NCBI GenBank assembly: GCA_024123915.1
Contig: CP099650.1
Span: 496,001-560,000 of the forward strand
Source: Oxalobacteraceae bacterium OTU3CAMAD1
GTDB taxonomy: Bacteria > Pseudomonadota > Gammaproteobacteria > Burkholderiales > Burkholderiaceae_D
Direction of reading: 5' to 3'
Length of the DNA stretch: 64,000 nt
Under the pieces are notes generated by a model. That model saw only the letters and a list, made by a program, of their open reading frames with translations, did not search any database and was not told where the DNA came from. Shown piece by piece: positions 8,882-17,870 of the stretch (position 1 is the stretch's first letter; every line of letters starts with the position of its first letter). A program made the translations under genes and the position numbers.

Positions 8882-9141
8882 GCGGCCGCGCAACCCGGGC
8901 CACGTCGGCCGTCGACCGCCTCAAGGTCCGCAGCGGCAACGCCAAGTATTCGATGTCGCGCACCGGCAGCGGCCACTTCTTCCTGACCGAGGGCCCCGGC
9001 CTGCCGCCACTGTGCGCGCCGTTGGAGCTCGACGATTTCGTCGCCTTCGTCAACGGCATCTCGCCCGGCCCGCCACGGCGCGTCAGCAAGCTCGATGTGG
9101 CGTTCGAAAAGCAGCTCGTTAAAAAAGCACCCAAAGAATAA
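8878..9141 (+). CDS. Hypothetical protein, 87 residues
   Basis: Small protein translationally coupled to the aminopeptidase gene: its ATG at 8878 overlaps the TGA in an ATGA junction. The N-terminus is basic (RATRATSAVDRLKVRSGNAK), the middle is SRTGSGHFFLTEGPGLPPL and an acidic LELDDFVAFVNGI follows; the end is Lys-rich (KQLVKKAPKE). There is no signal peptide or membrane helix and no domain I recognise. The coding call rests on the coupling, codon usage like its neighbours and the short distance (9 bp) to the next gene. Function unknown. Confidence 0.7.
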   Translation: MSGRATRATSAVDRLKVRSGNAKYSMSRTGSGHFFLTEGPGLPPLCAPLELDDFVAFVNGISPGPPRRVSKLDVAFEKQLVKKAPKE

Positions 9142-9150
9142 AGGCTCGAC

Positions 9151-9897
9151 ATGCCCGCCATCGATTTCCTGAGTGCCTACTGGTCGCACGACGAACTGGC
9201 GACCAACGCCGTGATCCTGCTGAATCTACTGGGTGCGCTGGCACTGGGGCTGATGGTGGGCTACGAGCGCTCGTACCACGGCCGCGCGGCCGGCATGCGC
9301 ACCTATGGCCTGGTGTGCATGGCCTCGGCCGCGCTCACCGTCATCGGCGGCTATCCCGGGCACTGGTTCGGCGGCCACGTGTCGCAGTACCTGATTAACT
9401 CCGATCCGACCCGCATCGTCCAGGGCATCGTCACCGGCATCGGCTTCCTCGGCGCCGGCGTGATCATGCGCGAAGGCTTCAACATCAGCGGCCTGACGAC
9501 GGCCGCGTCGATCTGGGCTTCGTCGGTGATCGGCGTGATGGTGGGCGTGGGCTTTTATCTGGGCGCGATCGGCCTGGCGATATTGTGCGCCGGCTCGATG
9601 ATTTTCCTGACCCGCGTGGAGGCGTGGCTGCCGTCGCGGCATGCGATCGCGATCACGATGCGCTTCAAGGCCGGCTATATGCCGCAGGAGCCGGCGCTCA
9701 GGGCGATGGCGCTGCAGCGCGGGTACGAGATCGCCGGCGGCTCGCTGATGATCGGCAGCGACGGCGGCCAGCAGGAATGGCGCTTCGTCGCCATCGCGCT
9801 GAGCAAGCGCAGTGGCGCGCCGATGGCGGTGCTGTCGGCCGAACTGGCCGCATTCGACGGCATCCACAGCTTCCAGCTGTCGCACGCGAGGAATTAA
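9151..9897 (+). CDS. MgtC/SapB family membrane protein
   Basis: Inner-membrane protein of 248 residues. The N-terminal 140 residues carry the MgtC/SapB signature: LGALALGLMVGYERSYHGRAAGMRTYGLVCMASA and a later GFLGAGVIMREG plus GLTTAASIWASSVIGVMVG, spread over about five hydrophobic segments. The C-terminal part (about 95 residues) is soluble and ACT-like, as in MgtC proper. MgtC proteins act in magnesium-limited growth and, in some bacteria, inhibit F-type ATPase; in environmental bacteria the role is unclear. It sits in a packed plus-strand gene run and has only three bases to the next start codon. Confidence 0.9.
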   Translation: MPAIDFLSAYWSHDELATNAVILLNLLGALALGLMVGYERSYHGRAAGMRTYGLVCMASAALTVIGGYPGHWFGGHVSQYLINSDPTRIVQGIVTGIGFLGAGVIMREGFNISGLTTAASIWASSVIGVMVGVGFYLGAIGLAILCAGSMIFLTRVEAWLPSRHAIAITMRFKAGYMPQEPALRAMALQRGYEIAGGSLMIGSDGGQQEWRFVAIALSKRSGAPMAVLSAELAAFDGIHSFQLSHARN

Positions 9898-9900
9898 ACG

Positions 9901-10512
9901 ATGAATGAACAAGCTCAAGCCGTATTCGGTTTCTGGTTCCAGCCAGGTCCGGGCCAGCCGTCCGACGCACCGCGTCGCGAGTGGTTCCAGAAGGACGACG
10001 CCTTCGACCGTGAAATCAGCAGCCGTTTCGGCACGCTGATCGATCAGGCGCTGGCCGGCGGCCTGCTGGAATGGGATGCGGAAGGTCCGCAGTCGCAACT
10101 GGCGCGCATCCTGCTGCTCGACCAGTTCACCCGCAACGTCCATCGCGGCACGCCGCAGGCGTTCGCCGGCGACGCGCTGGCGCTGCAAGCGGCGCAGGCG
10201 ATGGTCGACGCCGGGCAGGACGTGGCGCTGCCGCCGTTGCAGCGCGCCTTTGTCTACCTGCCTTTCGAGCACGCCGAGGACTTGGCGATGCAGGAGCTGG
10301 CCGTGGCGCTTTACACGGGCATGGAGAGCGAAGAACGCGATGTGGCGTCGGAAGCCACCCTCAAGGGCATCGCCGGCATGCTCGATTACGCGCAGCGCCA
10401 CCGCGAGGTGATAGGCCGCTTCGGCCGCTTCCCGCACCGGAACGCGATCCTCAACAGGCCATCGACCGCTGAAGAACAGGCCTATCTCCAGCAGCCGGGA
10501 TCGGGATTCTGA
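9901..10512 (+). CDS. DUF924 family protein
   Basis: 203-residue soluble protein. The start FGFWFQPGPGQPSDAPRREW and the segments ARILLLDQFTRNVHRGTPQAFAGD and FVYLPFEHAED are hallmarks of the DUF924 family, an all-helical TPR-like fold of unknown biochemical role. The ATG follows the mgtC-like stop by three bases, and the TGA overlaps the ATG of the next gene by one base (TGATG), so the two are probably translationally coupled. Confidence 0.9.
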   Translation: MNEQAQAVFGFWFQPGPGQPSDAPRREWFQKDDAFDREISSRFGTLIDQALAGGLLEWDAEGPQSQLARILLLDQFTRNVHRGTPQAFAGDALALQAAQAMVDAGQDVALPPLQRAFVYLPFEHAEDLAMQELAVALYTGMESEERDVASEATLKGIAGMLDYAQRHREVIGRFGRFPHRNAILNRPSTAEEQAYLQQPGSGF

Positions 10513-11345
10513 TGACGCCGGGGTTCAACCTGATCGGCGCCGGGCATGTGGGGCGCGTGCTGGGGCGCCTGTTCGCGCGCCACGGCTGCTTCAATATCCA
10601 GCAGGTGCTCACGCGCTCCGTGGCGTCCGCCCGCGACGGCGTGGCCTTCATCGGCGCCGGCGACGCGGTCGAACGCTACGATCAGTTGCAGCCGGCGGCG
10701 GTGCACGTGCTGGCCGTCGGCGACGACCAGATCGCCGACGCCTGCGCCGCGTTGGCCCGGGCCGTGCCGCTGGACGGCAGCGTGGTGTTCCACTGCAGCG
10801 GCGCGCTGGCGTCGGACCAATTGCGGGCCGCGCGCGACGCCGGCGCGCTGGTCGCCAGCGTGCACCCGATCCGCAGCTTCGCCGACCCGTCGGCGGTGGC
10901 CGCGCAATTCACCGGCACTTTTTGCGGCATCGAGGGCGACGCCGGCGCGCTGGCGCTGCTCACGCCGGCCTTGACGGCGATCGGCGCGCAGCCGGTGCCG
11001 ATCGAGGCGTCGGCCAAGACCGTGTACCACGCGGCCGCCGTCTTCGCCAGCAACTATCTGGTGACGGTGCTGGACGCCGCGCTGCGCGCCTACCAGGCCG
11101 CCGGCGTGCCGGAGCCGGTGGCGCGGCAAATGGCGCAGCCGCTGGCGTCCGAATCGATGGCCAATGTGTTCCGTCTGGGCGCCGCCGCCGCGCTGAGCGG
11201 GCCGATCGCGCGTGGCGACATGGCCATGGTCGAGCGCCAGCAACGCGCTGTGGCCGGCTGGGACGCCAACACCGGCGAGCTGTACCAGGCCCTGGTGGCG
11301 CCGACGGCCGCCCTGGCGCACAGAAAACATCACAAGCTGCCCTGA
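10512..11345 (+). CDS. Rossmann-like and DUF2520 domain-containing protein
   Basis: 277-residue predicted NAD(P)-dependent dehydrogenase-like protein. The N-terminal Rossmann region begins FNLIGAGHVGRVLGRLFARHG (dinucleotide-binding glycine motif). The segment VFHCSGALASDQL plus ASVHPIRSFADP is typical of this family, and the C-terminal DUF2520 helical domain includes KTVYHAAAVFASNYLVTVLDAA. The architecture resembles ketopantoate reductase/6-phosphogluconate dehydrogenase-like enzymes; the substrate is not known. It is the last gene of the run that starts at the aminopeptidase. Confidence 0.9.
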   Translation: MTPGFNLIGAGHVGRVLGRLFARHGCFNIQQVLTRSVASARDGVAFIGAGDAVERYDQLQPAAVHVLAVGDDQIADACAALARAVPLDGSVVFHCSGALASDQLRAARDAGALVASVHPIRSFADPSAVAAQFTGTFCGIEGDAGALALLTPALTAIGAQPVPIEASAKTVYHAAAVFASNYLVTVLDAALRAYQAAGVPEPVARQMAQPLASESMANVFRLGAAAALSGPIARGDMAMVERQQRAVAGWDANTGELYQALVAPTAALAHRKHHKLP

Positions 11346-11621
11346 CGGGCGCGCGCGCCGCGCGCTTCGGCACTTATCTCCTTGCAAATTACTACATAAC
11401 AACTATATTTCAGACAGGGTTGCCTGTGCTCCGGCGCCATCTGTGGTCAGAGGTTGCAGTTTTATTGGTACGAATTCACAAATAAGTGGCGGGATTTGTC
11501 GACAAACGCGGCAATTCGCAATAAGCTTGTTCCTCAGAATGTTTTCTTTGAGAATCAAGAAGTACACAATACAACACGTCAGCAGGACTGCAGCCGGCGC
11601 CAATTGGATAGGGGTAAGAAC

Positions 11622-11984
11622 ATGTTATTTTTGAAAAGTACGACCGTCACAAAGGCGCCAGGCATTTACGACGTCGACATCGCCGCCAAGCCGCCGGGCA
11701 AGACCTTCGGCGTCTTCATGGCCACCGATCCGGACAATCCGCCGGCCGAAGTGCTGGCCGCGCTGGCCGCGATGGGCTTCAAGAACACCTATAGCGGCGG
11801 CTACACCCACAAGGACCGCGGCAAGGTGCTGGACCTGCACTTCCAGAAGGACGGCACCGACCTGTTCCAGGGTTGGAAGGCCGAGGAAATGGAAGCCAAC
11901 ATGGCCGCCATCACCGCGCTGTTCAGCGGCATCGGCATCACCATCGCACCGCGCGTGATGACCCTGGCCGAAGCCTACGCTTAA
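11622..11984 (+). CDS. Hypothetical protein, 120 residues
   Basis: Unrecognised small soluble protein. The ATG at 11622 is preceded by GGGGTAAG, a usable ribosome-binding site; the frame is open further upstream but through A+T-rich intergenic DNA. Sequence: MLFLKSTTVTKAPGIYDVDI, a central VLAALAAMGFKNTYSGGYTHKDRGKVLDLHF region, then a helical end. It has no signal peptide, cysteines or membrane segment. The 276 bases before it contain no gene and are comparatively A+T-rich, presumably promoter DNA. It is a standalone gene, convergent with the molybdopterin-fold gene; a GCGGCG-TTA-CGCCGC dyad lies between them (about 11994-12008). Function unknown. Confidence 0.7.
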   Translation: MLFLKSTTVTKAPGIYDVDIAAKPPGKTFGVFMATDPDNPPAEVLAALAAMGFKNTYSGGYTHKDRGKVLDLHFQKDGTDLFQGWKAEEMEANMAAITALFSGIGITIAPRVMTLAEAYA

Positions 11985-11999
11985 AACTTCCGCGCGGCG

Positions 12000-12581
12000 T
12001 TACGCCGCCACCTCGATGTGATACAAGGCCCACGGGCAGGAACCAAACCGCTCCGGCAGTGGTTTGCCTGCCATCCCGGGCACCTTGTCGGCATCGTAAA
12101 TCGCCCATAGCGGACCGAGCCCGCCCAGCGCCATCGCCGCCCCGTCCATGTGGGTGGCGACGATGTAGCGCTGCGCGCGCGCCTGCGCCATCGTGATCGA
12201 GGCCGCATAGCCGTCCACCGCCCGCAGCACCAGCTTGACGTTGTCGCCGAGCGCGCCGCCGGCCGCCTTGACCACGTCCAGCAGCAGCGGGCCGCTCAGC
12301 GTGTGCGCCTTGGCGTCGTACTCCAGGGTCGGCTTGATAGTGACGGCGGGCAGCGCGGCCAGCGCCGCGAACGTAAACGCGTGCGCCTTATCGAAACCCA
12401 GCTTTTGCTTGAACATCATCTGGTCGCGCACCGGATCGAACTTGCCACGATTCGGCTTGCCGATGGCGCCGGTAACGGTCAGCAATGCGGGGCCGGTGGC
12501 GGCGGGGGAGGCCGCGCCGGCCGGCAAGGCCGAGGCCAGGCCGCCGGCGACGGCGGTGCCCAGGAACTGGCGTTTTTTCAT
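12000..12581 (-). CDS. Molybdopterin-dependent oxidoreductase-like exported protein
   Basis: 193-residue protein with an N-terminal export signal (MKKRQFLGTAVAGGLASALPAGA; KR rather than RR, so Tat export is uncertain). The mature part resembles the sulfite-oxidase-type molybdopterin-binding fold: ALLTVTGAIGKPNRG, the HAFTFAALAALP segment, SGPLLLDVVKAAGG and the terminal YDADKVPGMAGKPLPERFG. It lacks a clear cofactor-binding cysteine in the expected position, so it may not bind Mo-cofactor. Start: ATG 12581 has GGAGAA seven bases upstream. It is divergent from alkB with only 43 bases between the start codons. Confidence 0.8.
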   Translation of the reverse strand: MKKRQFLGTAVAGGLASALPAGAASPAATGPALLTVTGAIGKPNRGKFDPVRDQMMFKQKLGFDKAHAFTFAALAALPAVTIKPTLEYDAKAHTLSGPLLLDVVKAAGGALGDNVKLVLRAVDGYAASITMAQARAQRYIVATHMDGAAMALGGLGPLWAIYDADKVPGMAGKPLPERFGSCPWALYHIEVAA

Positions 12582-12608
12582 GCGGAATTCTCCTCGATCG
12601 CGTAGTGC

Positions 12609-12621
12609 CGGTATCATACCG
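12609..12621. promoter_or_regulatory. Palindromic -10 region of alkB (CGGTAT-C-ATACCG)
   Basis: A perfect 13-base palindrome. Its centre contains TATCAT (12612-12617), five of six matches to the sigma-70 -10 hexamer, ending seven bases before the alkB ATG. Transcription would begin at or next to the start codon, so a leaderless alkB mRNA is likely. The mirror-image hexamer ATGATA reads on the other strand. Confidence 0.4.
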
Positions 12622-12624
12622 CGC

Positions 12625-13221
12625 ATGGACTTATTCGCCGACGACGCCGCCCTGACACCGATCCCGATCGAGGATGGCGAACTGTGGTTTCAGCAGCGCC
12701 TGGCGCTGGATTGGCCCCCGCAAGAGGTCATGCAACGCCTGCTCGACGAGACCGACTGGCGCCACGAACAGGTGCAGGTCTGGGGCAAGCTGCATATGCA
12801 GCCGCGCCTGACGGCTTGGCATGGCGAGGCAAGCTATCGTTATTCCGGCAAGACCTTCCATCCGCTGCCGTTCACGCCGCTGCAACTGCACATCAAGGAG
12901 GCGGTCGAGCGCGCCACGGGGCGGCGTTTCAACAGCGTGCTGCTGAACTACTACCGAGACGAGCGCGACAGTATGGGCTTCCACGCCGACGACGAGCGCG
13001 AGCTGGGACCGGAGCCGGCCGTCGCCTCGGTCAGCTTCGGCGCGCCGCGCACCTTCATCCTCAAGCACCGGCGCCTGCCGAAAACCGTCAAGCTGGCGCT
13101 GGGCGACGGCTGCCTGCTGTTGATGGCCGGCACCTTGCAGCAACACTGGCTGCACGGCATCAACAAGGAGCGTACGCCACGCGGTCCGCGCATCAATCTC
13201 ACCTTCCGCATGATTGCCTGA
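12625..13221 (+). CDS. alkB: Alkylated DNA repair dioxygenase AlkB family
   Basis: 198-residue Fe(II)/2-oxoglutarate dioxygenase that oxidatively removes methyl groups from damaged DNA or RNA bases. Iron ligands: His120 and Asp122 in GFHADDE and the distal His177 in HWLHGINKE. The 2-oxoglutarate-binding arginines are in PRINLTFR at the C-terminus, and NYYRDERDSMGFHADDE is the signature of the ALKBH2/3-like group. No ribosome-binding site precedes ATG 12625; a -10-like palindrome sits immediately upstream. The length is normal and there is no ada-like partner nearby. Confidence 0.92.
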   Translation: MDLFADDAALTPIPIEDGELWFQQRLALDWPPQEVMQRLLDETDWRHEQVQVWGKLHMQPRLTAWHGEASYRYSGKTFHPLPFTPLQLHIKEAVERATGRRFNSVLLNYYRDERDSMGFHADDERELGPEPAVASVSFGAPRTFILKHRRLPKTVKLALGDGCLLLMAGTLQQHWLHGINKERTPRGPRINLTFRMIA

Positions 13222-13462
13222 TCCACTCAATTGTTGGGCGGCGGCTACAGCTTGCAGCTTGCAAGACCAGAAAAAAAGTGTGAATAGTCACTCGGTGTAT
13301 TGAACAATTCCTGCATTCCGGCCCATTTTTGCGGATTCCCGGGCCGCTGTTCTGGACAGACATCACCTAGGCCCCAAGACGCTGTCGATCGACACCGTTT
13401 TTCGGGCGATACAGGCATGCGCCCGGCTGCTATCTTTGCCTTCTCAAAACGGGGAGGGCGTT

Positions 13463-15184
13463 ATGTTCAGAAGCATGAAAGTCCGCACCAAGCTGATCTT
13501 GGGATTTGTTTTTGTCGCAGTACTTGGCGCGGTTGTCGCCTGCATCGGCATCATCAACATGAGCCATATCAACGACCAGGCCGACAGCATGTACCTGGAA
13601 GACTTGATGGGTCTTTCGTACATCAAGGAAGCCAACATCAACCTGATCTACGCGGGCCGCTCGCGCAACAGTTTCCTGCTGGCGACCTCGGCCGAAGAGC
13701 GCGCCGGCCATCGCCGCGACATCGACAAGTATCTGGCCACCGTCGATGATTACCTGCAAAAGGCGCGCCCGCTGTTCGTGCTGCCGCAGGGGATAAAAAT
13801 GCTCGACGATTACGTCGCCTCGGCGCGCGACTACCGGCAGTTGTTGTCGCGCGCGCTCACGCGCGCCGACGCCGAGCCACTGGCGCAGCGGAGCGACGAA
13901 CTGAACCAGATGCTGCTGGCCGCGCGCAAGCATGCCGACGTGCTGGACGACATGCTGACCGCGCTGACCAAGGTGAAAGAGGCGCGCGCCAAACAGAAAT
14001 CGGATGACACCACCGAGCTGTTCAAATCGAGCCAGGCATTGATGATCGGCTTGGTGCTGGGCAGCCTGTGCGCCGGCCTCGGCTCGGGCGCGCTGATCGC
14101 CCGCGCGCTCACACGCCAGCTCGGTGGCGAACCTGCCTACGCCGCCGACGTGGCCGGCAAGATCGCTGCCGGCGACCTGACCGTCGACGTGGCGCTGCGC
14201 CACAACGACCACGACAGCGTGCTGTTCGCGATGAAAACCATGCGCGACAGCCTCGGCGGCATCGTTGGCGAGGTGCGCGCCGGTACCGACATGATCGCCA
14301 CCGCCTCGTCGCAGATCGCCAGCGGCACGCAAGACTTGTCGGCTCGCACCGAGCAGCAGGCCGGCTCGCTTGAAGAGACCGCCTCGTCGATGGAAGAACT
14401 GACCTCCACCGTCAAGCAGAACGCCGAGCATGCGCGCCAGGCCAACAACCTCGCGCGGTCGGCCTCGGAGGTGGCGCAGAAGGGCGGCGCGGTGGTGGAC
14501 GAGGTGATCGGCACGATGGGCGCGATCAACGAATCGTCGGGCAAGATCGCCGACATTATCGGCGTCATCGACGGCATCGCGTTCCAGACCAACATCCTGG
14601 CCCTGAACGCGGCGGTCGAGGCGGCCCGCGCGGGCGAGCAGGGCAGGGGCTTCGCCGTGGTCGCCTCGGAGGTGCGCAACCTGGCGCAGCGCTCGGCGGC
14701 GGCGGCCAAGGAAATCAAACAGTTGATCGACGATTCGGTGAGCAAGGTCGACGCCGGCGCCAAACAGGTCGACCAGGCAGGTCTGACGATGCGCGAGATC
14801 GTCGCCAGCATCCAGCGCGTGACCGACATCATGGCGGATATCCAGGCGGCCAGCGGCGAGCAATCCACGGGTATCGAGCAGATCAACGAGGCCATCGTGC
14901 AGATGGACCAGGTGACGCAGCAAAACGCGGCACTGGTGGAGCAATCGGCGGCGGCGTCGGAATCGATGCAGGACCAGGCCAGGAGGTTGTCGGAGATCGT
15001 CAGCGTGTTCCGTCTGGAGCGACAGCACGCCGCGCTGGCTGCGCCCGCGATGGCGGGGGCGAAAACGCCGCGTGTTCTGGCCAAGCCGCCCGCAAGGCCG
15101 GTCAAGGCGCCGTTACGTGTGTCCGATGCCAGCAAAAACAAGGCGGCCGCCAGCACCGCAACCTCCGATTGGGAGGAATTTTAA
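13463..15184 (+). CDS. Methyl-accepting chemotaxis protein
   Basis: 573-residue chemoreceptor. It has a first membrane helix ([20 protein letters not shown]), a periplasmic four-helix-bundle-type sensor (about residues 35-190), a second membrane helix ([21 protein letters not shown]), a HAMP region ([21 protein letters not shown]) and a cytoplasmic signalling coiled coil. The hairpin tip that contacts CheA/CheW includes [20 protein letters not shown]. The protein ends DWEEF, a C-terminal pentapeptide of the xWxxF type that tethers CheR/CheB, so it is probably a high-abundance-type receptor. The ATG at 13463 has GGGGAGGG upstream. It has no che genes next to it. Confidence 0.95.
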   Translation: MFRSMKVRTKLILGFVFVAVLGAVVACIGIINMSHINDQADSMYLEDLMGLSYIKEANINLIYAGRSRNSFLLATSAEERAGHRRDIDKYLATVDDYLQKARPLFVLPQGIKMLDDYVASARDYRQLLSRALTRADAEPLAQRSDELNQMLLAARKHADVLDDMLTALTKVKEARAKQKSDDTTELFKSSQALMIGLVLGSLCAGLGSGALIARALTRQLGGEPAYAADVAGKIAAGDLTVDVALRHNDHDSVLFAMKTMRDSLGGIVGEVRAGTDMIATASSQIASGTQDLSARTEQQAGSLEETASSMEELTSTVKQNAEHARQANNLARSASEVAQKGGAVVDEVIGTMGAINESSGKIADIIGVIDGIAFQTNILALNAAVEAARAGEQGRGFAVVASEVRNLAQRSAAAAKEIKQLIDDSVSKVDAGAKQVDQAGLTMREIVASIQRVTDIMADIQAASGEQSTGIEQINEAIVQMDQVTQQNAALVEQSAAASESMQDQARRLSEIVSVFRLERQHAALAAPAMAGAKTPRVLAKPPARPVKAPLRVSDASKNKAAASTATSDWEEF

Positions 15185-15188
15185 ATCT

Positions 15189-15208
15189 CTTAAGCTTGGC
15201 TTAAGTTT
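15189..15208 (+). terminator. Hairpin after the chemoreceptor gene
   Basis: CTTAAGC-TTG-GCTTAAG followed by TTT lies five bases after the chemoreceptor stop codon. The 7-bp stem is perfect but A+T-rich and the T-run short, so it is a weak terminator candidate. Confidence 0.35.
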
Positions 15209-15378
15209 GGCGAATAGGTGATTATACCATGAAACATATGGCTTACACTTGGTCACACTTATTACTAATTCGGTCGTGACGTAGGGTGGTCGGAGTGCTA
15301 TCTTGAACACATCGCAATTCAAAGAACTGCGATCCCAAGCAAGTCCCACTTCAATCATTTTGCTGAAAGATCGATATC

Positions 15379-15963
15379 ATGAAAAAAATTCTGTTCGCAT
15401 TAGTCGCTTCCGCTGCCGCCATGAGCGCAACTTCCGCCTTCGCCGATGACGCTGGCACCGGTTACGTCGGCGCCGGTGTGGTTGGCAGCCGTTACGAGTT
15501 CAACGCGCCAAACGCGCTGAGCGGCGACAACCACAGCGGTTACAAGGCCGGCGGCAAGGTCTACGGTGGTTACAACATCGACCAGACCTGGGCTGTGGAA
15601 GCGGGCTATACCGACTTCGGTAAAAAGTCGTACAACTACACCTCCAACGGCCTGCCTGGCGGCGTGCGCACCGATGCGCATTCCTACTACCTGGCCGGCA
15701 AGGGCACGTGGCCTGTGAACCAGCAGATCGCGCTGTTCGGCAAGCTGGGCGTGGCACGCAACACCAACGAAGTGACCACCACCGGTTTCTCGACGGTGAG
15801 CGGCGACAAGGACAAGACCGCGCTGTACGCGTCGGTCGGTGCTGAATACGCCGTCAACAAAAACGTCAAAGTCTCGCTGGAATATGAAAACTACGGCAAG
15901 AACGACATCGACACCGGTCGCAAGAGCGGCGCTGTGACGGCAGGTGTGCGTTACGCGTTCTAA
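15379..15963 (+). CDS. Outer-membrane beta-barrel protein (OmpA-like transmembrane domain)
   Basis: 194-residue exported protein. A signal peptide (MKKILFALVASAAAMSATSAFA-DD) is followed by alternating amphipathic strands with Gly/Tyr/Asn-rich loops: KAGGKVYGGYNIDQTWAVEAGYTDFGK, GAEYAVNKNVKVSLEYENYGK. It ends AVTAGVRYAF with a C-terminal phenylalanine, the Bam-recognition signature of outer-membrane barrels. Eight strands are likely. There is no OmpA peptidoglycan-binding domain. It is monocistronic: about 190 bases of upstream DNA and a strong terminator downstream. The mRNA leader contains an ATCGCA...TGCGAT dyad (15311-15333). Confidence 0.88.
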   Translation: MKKILFALVASAAAMSATSAFADDAGTGYVGAGVVGSRYEFNAPNALSGDNHSGYKAGGKVYGGYNIDQTWAVEAGYTDFGKKSYNYTSNGLPGGVRTDAHSYYLAGKGTWPVNQQIALFGKLGVARNTNEVTTTGFSTVSGDKDKTALYASVGAEYAVNKNVKVSLEYENYGKNDIDTGRKSGAVTAGVRYAF

Positions 15964-15983
15964 GCTTCGAGCACCAGCAACGG

Positions 15984-16011
15984 AAAAAGCCACCGCGAGG
16001 TGGCTTTTTTT
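15984..16011 (+). terminator. Rho-independent terminator
   Basis: AAAAA-GCCACC-GCGA-GGTGGC-TTTTTTT directly after the beta-barrel gene. The stem is perfect with A- and T-runs on both sides, so it can also serve the convergent ettA gene. Confidence 0.9.
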
Positions 16012-16028
16012 CGTTTACACCGCCGTGC

Positions 16029-17696
16029 TTACACGGTCAGCGGTTTGTAACGGATACGCTTCGGCTTGGCGCCTTCCTCACCCAGGCGTTTCTTCTTGTC
16101 GGCTTCGTATTCCTGATAGTTACCGTCGAAGAAGGTGACCTGCGAGTTGCCTTCGAACGCCAGGATGTGCGTGGCGATACGGTCCAGGAACCAGCGATCG
16201 TGGGAGATCACCAGCACGGAACCGGCGAACTCGAGCAGCGCGTCTTCCAGCGCGCGCAAGGTTTCGATGTCCAGATCGTTCGACGGTTCATCGAGCAGCA
16301 GGACGTTGCCGCCCTTGAGCAGGGTCTTGGCCAGGTGCAAACGGCCGCGCTCACCGCCGGACAGGTTGCCGACGATCTTTTGCTGGTCCGAACCCTTGAA
16401 GTTGAAGCGGCCCAGGTAGGCGCGCGACGGCATGTCGAAGCGGCCGACGGTCAGCATGTCGGCGCCGCCGGAGACATCCTCGAACACGCTCTTGCTGTCG
16501 CTCAGGGTGTCGCGGTTCTGGTCCACCAGCGAGACGCGGGCGGTCTGGCCGATGACCACTTCGCCGCTGTCCGGCTTGTCCAGGCCGGCCACCATCTTGA
16601 ACAGGGTCGATTTACCGGCGCCGTTCGGGCCGATGATGCCGACGATGGCGCCAGGCGGGATGGTGAACGAGATGTTGTCCATCAGCAGGCGGTCGCCGAA
16701 CGCTTTCGAGACGTTCTTGAACTCGATCACTTCGTTGCCCAGACGCTCGGCCACCGGGATGAAGATCTCCTGGGTCTCGTTGCGCTTCTGGTATTCGTAC
16801 TCGCTCAGCTCGTTGAATCGGGCCAGGCGGGCCTTGGACTTGGCCTGGCGCGCCTTCGGATTCTGGCGCGACCATTCCAATTCCTTGGCCAGCGCTTTTT
16901 GACGCGCCGATTCGGTCGATTCTTCCTGCTTCAGGCGGTTGGCCTTCTGGTCCAGCCAGGACGAGTAGTTGCCCTTCCATGGGATGCCATGGCCGCGGTC
17001 CAGTTCCAAAATCCACTCGGCGGCGTTGTCGAGGAAGTAGCGATCGTGGGTGATGCCGACCACGGTGCCCGGGAAGCGCAGCAGGAACTGCTCCAGCCAT
17101 TCGACGGACTCGGCGTCCAGGTGGTTGGTCGGTTCGTCGAGCAGCAGCATGTCCGGCTTGGACAGCAGCAACTTGCACAGCGCCACGCGGCGCTTTTCGC
17201 CGCCGGACAGCACGCCGATCTTGGCGTCCCATGGCGGCAGGCGCAGCGCGTCGGCGGCCATTTCCAGTTGCAGGTTCAGGTTGCCGCCGTCGGAGGTCGA
17301 GATGATCGCTTCCAGACGGGCCTGCTCGGTGGCCAGCGCGTCGAAGTCGGCGTCCTCTTCGGCGTACGCGGCGTACACGGCCTCCAGCTTGGCTTGCGCC
17401 TCGAACACTTCGCCCAGGCCCGATTCGACTTCCTGGCGCACGGTTTTTTCGGGATCGAGCTGCGGTTCCTGCGGCAAGTAGCCGATGTTCAGGCCCGGCA
17501 TCGGCACGGCTTCGCCCTGGATGTCGGTGTCGATGCCTGCCATAATTTTCAGCAAGGTCGACTTACCCGAGCCGTTCAGACCCAGCACGCCGATTTTTGC
17601 GCCTGGGAAAAAGGACAGCGAAATATCTTTCAGAATCTGGCGCTTGGGCGGGACGATTTTGCCCACGCGGTTCATGGTGTAGACGTAATTTGCCAT
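16029..17696 (-). CDS. ettA: Energy-dependent translational throttle protein EttA (ABC-F)
   Basis: 555-residue ribosome-associated ABC-F ATPase that binds the ribosomal E site and gates entry into elongation according to ATP/ADP state. It has two ATPase domains without membrane segments: first Walker A GLNGSGKST, signature LSGGEKRRVAL, Walker B LLLDEPTNHLD; second GPNGAGKST, LSGGERGRLHL and LLLDEPSNDLD. The inter-domain linker and arm region (PKARQAKSKARLARFNEL) are characteristic. Length matches E. coli EttA (555). It is monocistronic and convergent with the beta-barrel gene. Confidence 0.95.
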   Translation of the reverse strand: MANYVYTMNRVGKIVPPKRQILKDISLSFFPGAKIGVLGLNGSGKSTLLKIMAGIDTDIQGEAVPMPGLNIGYLPQEPQLDPEKTVRQEVESGLGEVFEAQAKLEAVYAAYAEEDADFDALATEQARLEAIISTSDGGNLNLQLEMAADALRLPPWDAKIGVLSGGEKRRVALCKLLLSKPDMLLLDEPTNHLDAESVEWLEQFLLRFPGTVVGITHDRYFLDNAAEWILELDRGHGIPWKGNYSSWLDQKANRLKQEESTESARQKALAKELEWSRQNPKARQAKSKARLARFNELSEYEYQKRNETQEIFIPVAERLGNEVIEFKNVSKAFGDRLLMDNISFTIPPGAIVGIIGPNGAGKSTLFKMVAGLDKPDSGEVVIGQTARVSLVDQNRDTLSDSKSVFEDVSGGADMLTVGRFDMPSRAYLGRFNFKGSDQQKIVGNLSGGERGRLHLAKTLLKGGNVLLLDEPSNDLDIETLRALEDALLEFAGSVLVISHDRWFLDRIATHILAFEGNSQVTFFDGNYQEYEADKKKRLGEEGAKPKRIRYKPLTV

Positions 17697-17870
17697 TCAG
17701 GGGGAACTTTCAAAAGAGTAAGTGATAATCCGTATCCAGCATTATAGGCGCAGCGGACAGCGCCGGACACATTGCGCGCGCATCCGGACACCCCGTTTCA
17801 GCAAATTCAAGGACTTAGCGATGGCACGGATCGTGCTGATCTGGGCTGTTCTTTATTTCTATCAACATCC

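Noticed and set aside
13251..13265. CTTGCA-GCT-TGCAAG dyad as terminator after alkB
   Set aside because: Short stem without a T-run; the evidence is too weak to annotate.
13436..13462. Upstream start for the chemoreceptor
   Set aside because: The ATG at 13463 has a strong ribosome-binding site and begins directly before the membrane helix.
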